Origin: Planctomycetota bacterium
Lineage (GTDB): Bacteria; Planctomycetota; Phycisphaerae; Phycisphaerales; UBA1924
Assembly (NCBI GenBank): GCA_963204725.1
Contig: CAUJHH010000054.1
Span: forward strand, 124,001-188,000
Direction: 5' to 3'
DNA length: 64,000 bases
Positions 61,255 through 64,000 of the stretch are shown piece after piece. The notes beneath the pieces are model-generated. The model worked only from the letters and a program-made list of their open reading frames with translations, did not search any database and was not told the origin of the DNA. The translations under genes and the position numbers were made by a program. Within the stretch, counting starts at the first letter, position 1. Every line of letters starts with the position of its first letter.

Positions 61255-61894
61255 AACTCAAACGATGCGCGTGCAGCGCGAGCCGCCACGCCGCCTCTGC
61301 AACCGCCTTCGGCGCATACACCCGGTCACCCAGGATCGGACACCCGATCGCCTCCAGATGCACCCTGATCTGATGCAGACGCCCCGTCACAGGGCGGCAC
61401 TCGATCAACGCGCCCCCCACACCCCCCGCCGATCGCTCCAACACCCGATACGCCGTCACCGCCGGCTTCCCCGCTGGTGAGATCCGCGCCAGCTTCTGAT
61501 CATCCACAACTTCAAGGATCGGCTTCTTGATCACCCCGGAATCGCCCGTCGGCCCCTTCGCTGTCACGGCCCAATAGAACTTCTTGATCCGCCGCTCCGC
61601 GAAGTCCGCCCGCAGCGCGTCATACGCGCGCGGCCGCAGCCCCACCACCAAAACGCCGCTCGTCTCTCGATCCAGCCGATGGAGCAGCCCGAAATCCCGC
61701 GCCTTGCCCAGATTCTGAAGCTTCGCGCCCAGCCCCTCAATCGCGAAGAGCCCGTTCAAGAGCGTGTCGCGTGTGTGGCCCTTCCCCGGCTGCGTCACCA
61801 GCCCGGGGGGCTTCTCGACCACCATCACGTCCTCATCCTGGAACGCGACGCGGAAGCTCACCCGCTCGTTCGGCTCGACTGAGAGATTCGTCAC
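61118..61894 (-). CDS. RluD-like rRNA pseudouridine synthase
   Basis: 258 residues. The catalytic motif is LLHRLDRETSGVLVV with the active Asp in HRLDRETSG, and IECRPVTGRLHQIRVHLEAIGCPILGD is typical (in pieces VTGRLHQIRVHLEAIGCPIL). It has no N-terminal S4 domain, so it may be closer to the shorter RluA/TruC types; the target base is unknown. The GTG start at 61894 overlaps the pgl stop by 4 nt (GTGA), so it is coupled to pgl. Confidence 0.92.
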   Translation of the reverse strand: MTNLSVEPNERVSFRVAFQDEDVMVVEKPPGLVTQPGKGHTRDTLLNGLFAIEGLGAKLQNLGKARDFGLLHRLDRETSGVLVVGLRPRAYDALRADFAERRIKKFYWAVTAKGPTGDSGVIKKPILEVVDDQKLARISPAGKPAVTAYRVLERSAGGVGGALIECRPVTGRLHQIRVHLEAIGCPILGDRVYAPKAVAEAAWRLALHAHRLSFTHPATGEVVDVRTKWPRDLGYLLKRHGLKWPDVKEKTRDSLETD

Positions 61895-62697
61895 GCCCGC
61901 TCCGTCGCTCTCTCTTCCACCGGCGGGCACGCGTCCGCATCGAGGTACCACCGCATCTCTCCCGCCAGCGGCTTCACGCCGAGAATCGGCATCTCGCGCG
62001 TATCCCCCTTCTTCCCCGCCGCGGCGATCCTCGCGAGCGTCGCCCGCTTCCCCGACCCCGTCACCATCACCGCGACGAACCGCGACGCGTTGAGCAACTC
62101 ATACGTCATCGTCACGCGATCCGGAGGCGTGACCCTGGGTCCATCGTTGATCGCGACCAGCTTTCCAGTGGCATCCAGTGCTGGGCTCTGCGGAAAGAGA
62201 CTCGCCGTGTGCGCATCGGCCCCCATCCCAAGCAGCACGTAGTCGAGCCGATCGTGCCCCTTCTCACGCCACTCGAGCGTCTCGCGCAGAGCCCGCTCAT
62301 ACCGCTCGTCCGCATCCGGCTCCATCGCCTCGATCGGATGCACCTGCCCCTGCGGGATATCGGATTGCTCAACGATCAGCTCATTGATCATCTTGAAGTT
62401 CGAGCGATCGTCATCGAACGGCACCCGTCGCTCGTCCACGATCCAGAGGTGCGTCCGCTTCCACGGAAACTCACGCGTGGCCAGGTCGTACATCAGCCGC
62501 CGGTAGAGGGGCTCCGGCGTGCTCCCTCCAGACAATGCGAGGTGGAAATCGCCGAACGCCCGCACGCACCCGGTGGCATGCATCAGCAGATCGGCCAGCA
62601 TCGCGTCGATCACATCATCAACCGACTCTCGAACGACCACCGTTCCCGGCAGGTTCGGCTTCGGGGGCTTGGGCACGATCTCAATGGGCTCGAACAT
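61891..62697 (-). CDS. pgl: 6-phosphogluconolactonase
   Basis: Second step of the oxidative pentose phosphate pathway. 268 residues: LALSGGSTPEPLYRRLM, WIVDERRVPFDDDRSNFKMINELI (in pieces WIVDERRVPFDDDRSNFKM), DYVLLGMGADAHTASLFPQSP and VTMTYELLNASRFVAVMVTGSGK in pieces. These match DevB/NagB-like lactonases. ATG 62697 (MFEPIEIV) is preferred. It is 49 nt after zwf. Confidence 0.95.
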   Translation of the reverse strand: MFEPIEIVPKPPKPNLPGTVVVRESVDDVIDAMLADLLMHATGCVRAFGDFHLALSGGSTPEPLYRRLMYDLATREFPWKRTHLWIVDERRVPFDDDRSNFKMINELIVEQSDIPQGQVHPIEAMEPDADERYERALRETLEWREKGHDRLDYVLLGMGADAHTASLFPQSPALDATGKLVAINDGPRVTPPDRVTMTYELLNASRFVAVMVTGSGKRATLARIAAAGKKGDTREMPILGVKPLAGEMRWYLDADACPPVEERATERA

Positions 62698-62746
62698 CGC
62701 TCTATTGTGCCAGCCTCGCGCCCATCGCACCACTCGCCCGGTGCAT

Positions 62747-64000
<1,254 letters not shown>

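Overview
The window is a high-GC chromosomal segment from a bacterium that I place, by inference, in the Planctomycetota and most likely the class Phycisphaerae. The grounds are the make-up of its ribosomal-protein cluster, the insertions and extensions in several ribosomal proteins, and many small secreted proteins of unrecognised type. No 16S rRNA is present, so the placement is not proven. There are no rRNAs, CRISPR arrays, prophages or intact insertion sequences.

Layout. 0-4.3 kb (minus): pyruvate dehydrogenase E1 alpha, E1 beta, an orphan 172-residue protein and E2; no E3 gene is in view. 4.5-8.3 kb (minus): periplasmic S41 protease and an MFS-type transporter. 8.4-13.9 kb: tRNA-Arg(CCG), a lipoprotein-like protein, endonuclease III, a membrane protein, a TIM-barrel protein, an alpha-glucan phosphorylase and a CoA-binding protein. 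14.0-20.8 kb: a group that looks like an envelope or osmotic-stress cassette. It has an entericidin-like lipoprotein, an OmpR-type regulator with its histidine kinase, a stand-alone ethylene-receptor-like sensor, small membrane proteins, a duplicated PRC-barrel protein and CsbD, and it closes with a strong terminator. 20.9-23.5 kb: an orphan protein and a PD-(D/E)XK nuclease-like protein. 23.6-25.5 kb: a very small tRNA-Gly-targeted element, bounded by about 105-bp direct repeats, that carries a redox thiol protein and a YraQ-type permease but no integrase.

26.3-44.6 kb (minus) holds pheS and then a merged S10-spc-alpha ribosomal cluster. Read in transcription order it is rpsJ-rplC-rplD-rplW-rplB-rpsS-rplV-rpsC-rplP-rpmC-rpsQ-rplN-rplX-rplE-rpsN-rpsH-rplF-rplR-rpsE-rplO-secY-map-infA-rpmJ-rpsM-rpsK-rpoA-rplQ. 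It has a recognisable promoter and structured leader at one end and a terminator at the other. The rpmD, adk and rpsD genes usual in such clusters are absent. The most striking gene is rplV, whose L22 carries an N-terminal Cro/CI-like helix-turn-helix domain.

44.7-64 kb is mostly housekeeping. It contains two secreted proteins (one an M28 peptidase), ruvB, an ArnT-like glycosyltransferase, a zinc-ribbon coiled-coil protein, a coupled purA-uppS-cdsA group (purine and envelope-lipid synthesis), small zinc-ribbon and FHA proteins, hemW, and a coiled-coil lipoprotein. After these come VOC-, AHSA1- and DUF1801-family proteins around a repeat-rich gap, then a coupled zwf-pgl-rluD group. The glucose-6-phosphate dehydrogenase gene runs off the right edge.

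All family assignments come from motifs read by eye. Start codons were chosen from family alignment, ribosome-binding sites and gene overlaps. No database search was run.
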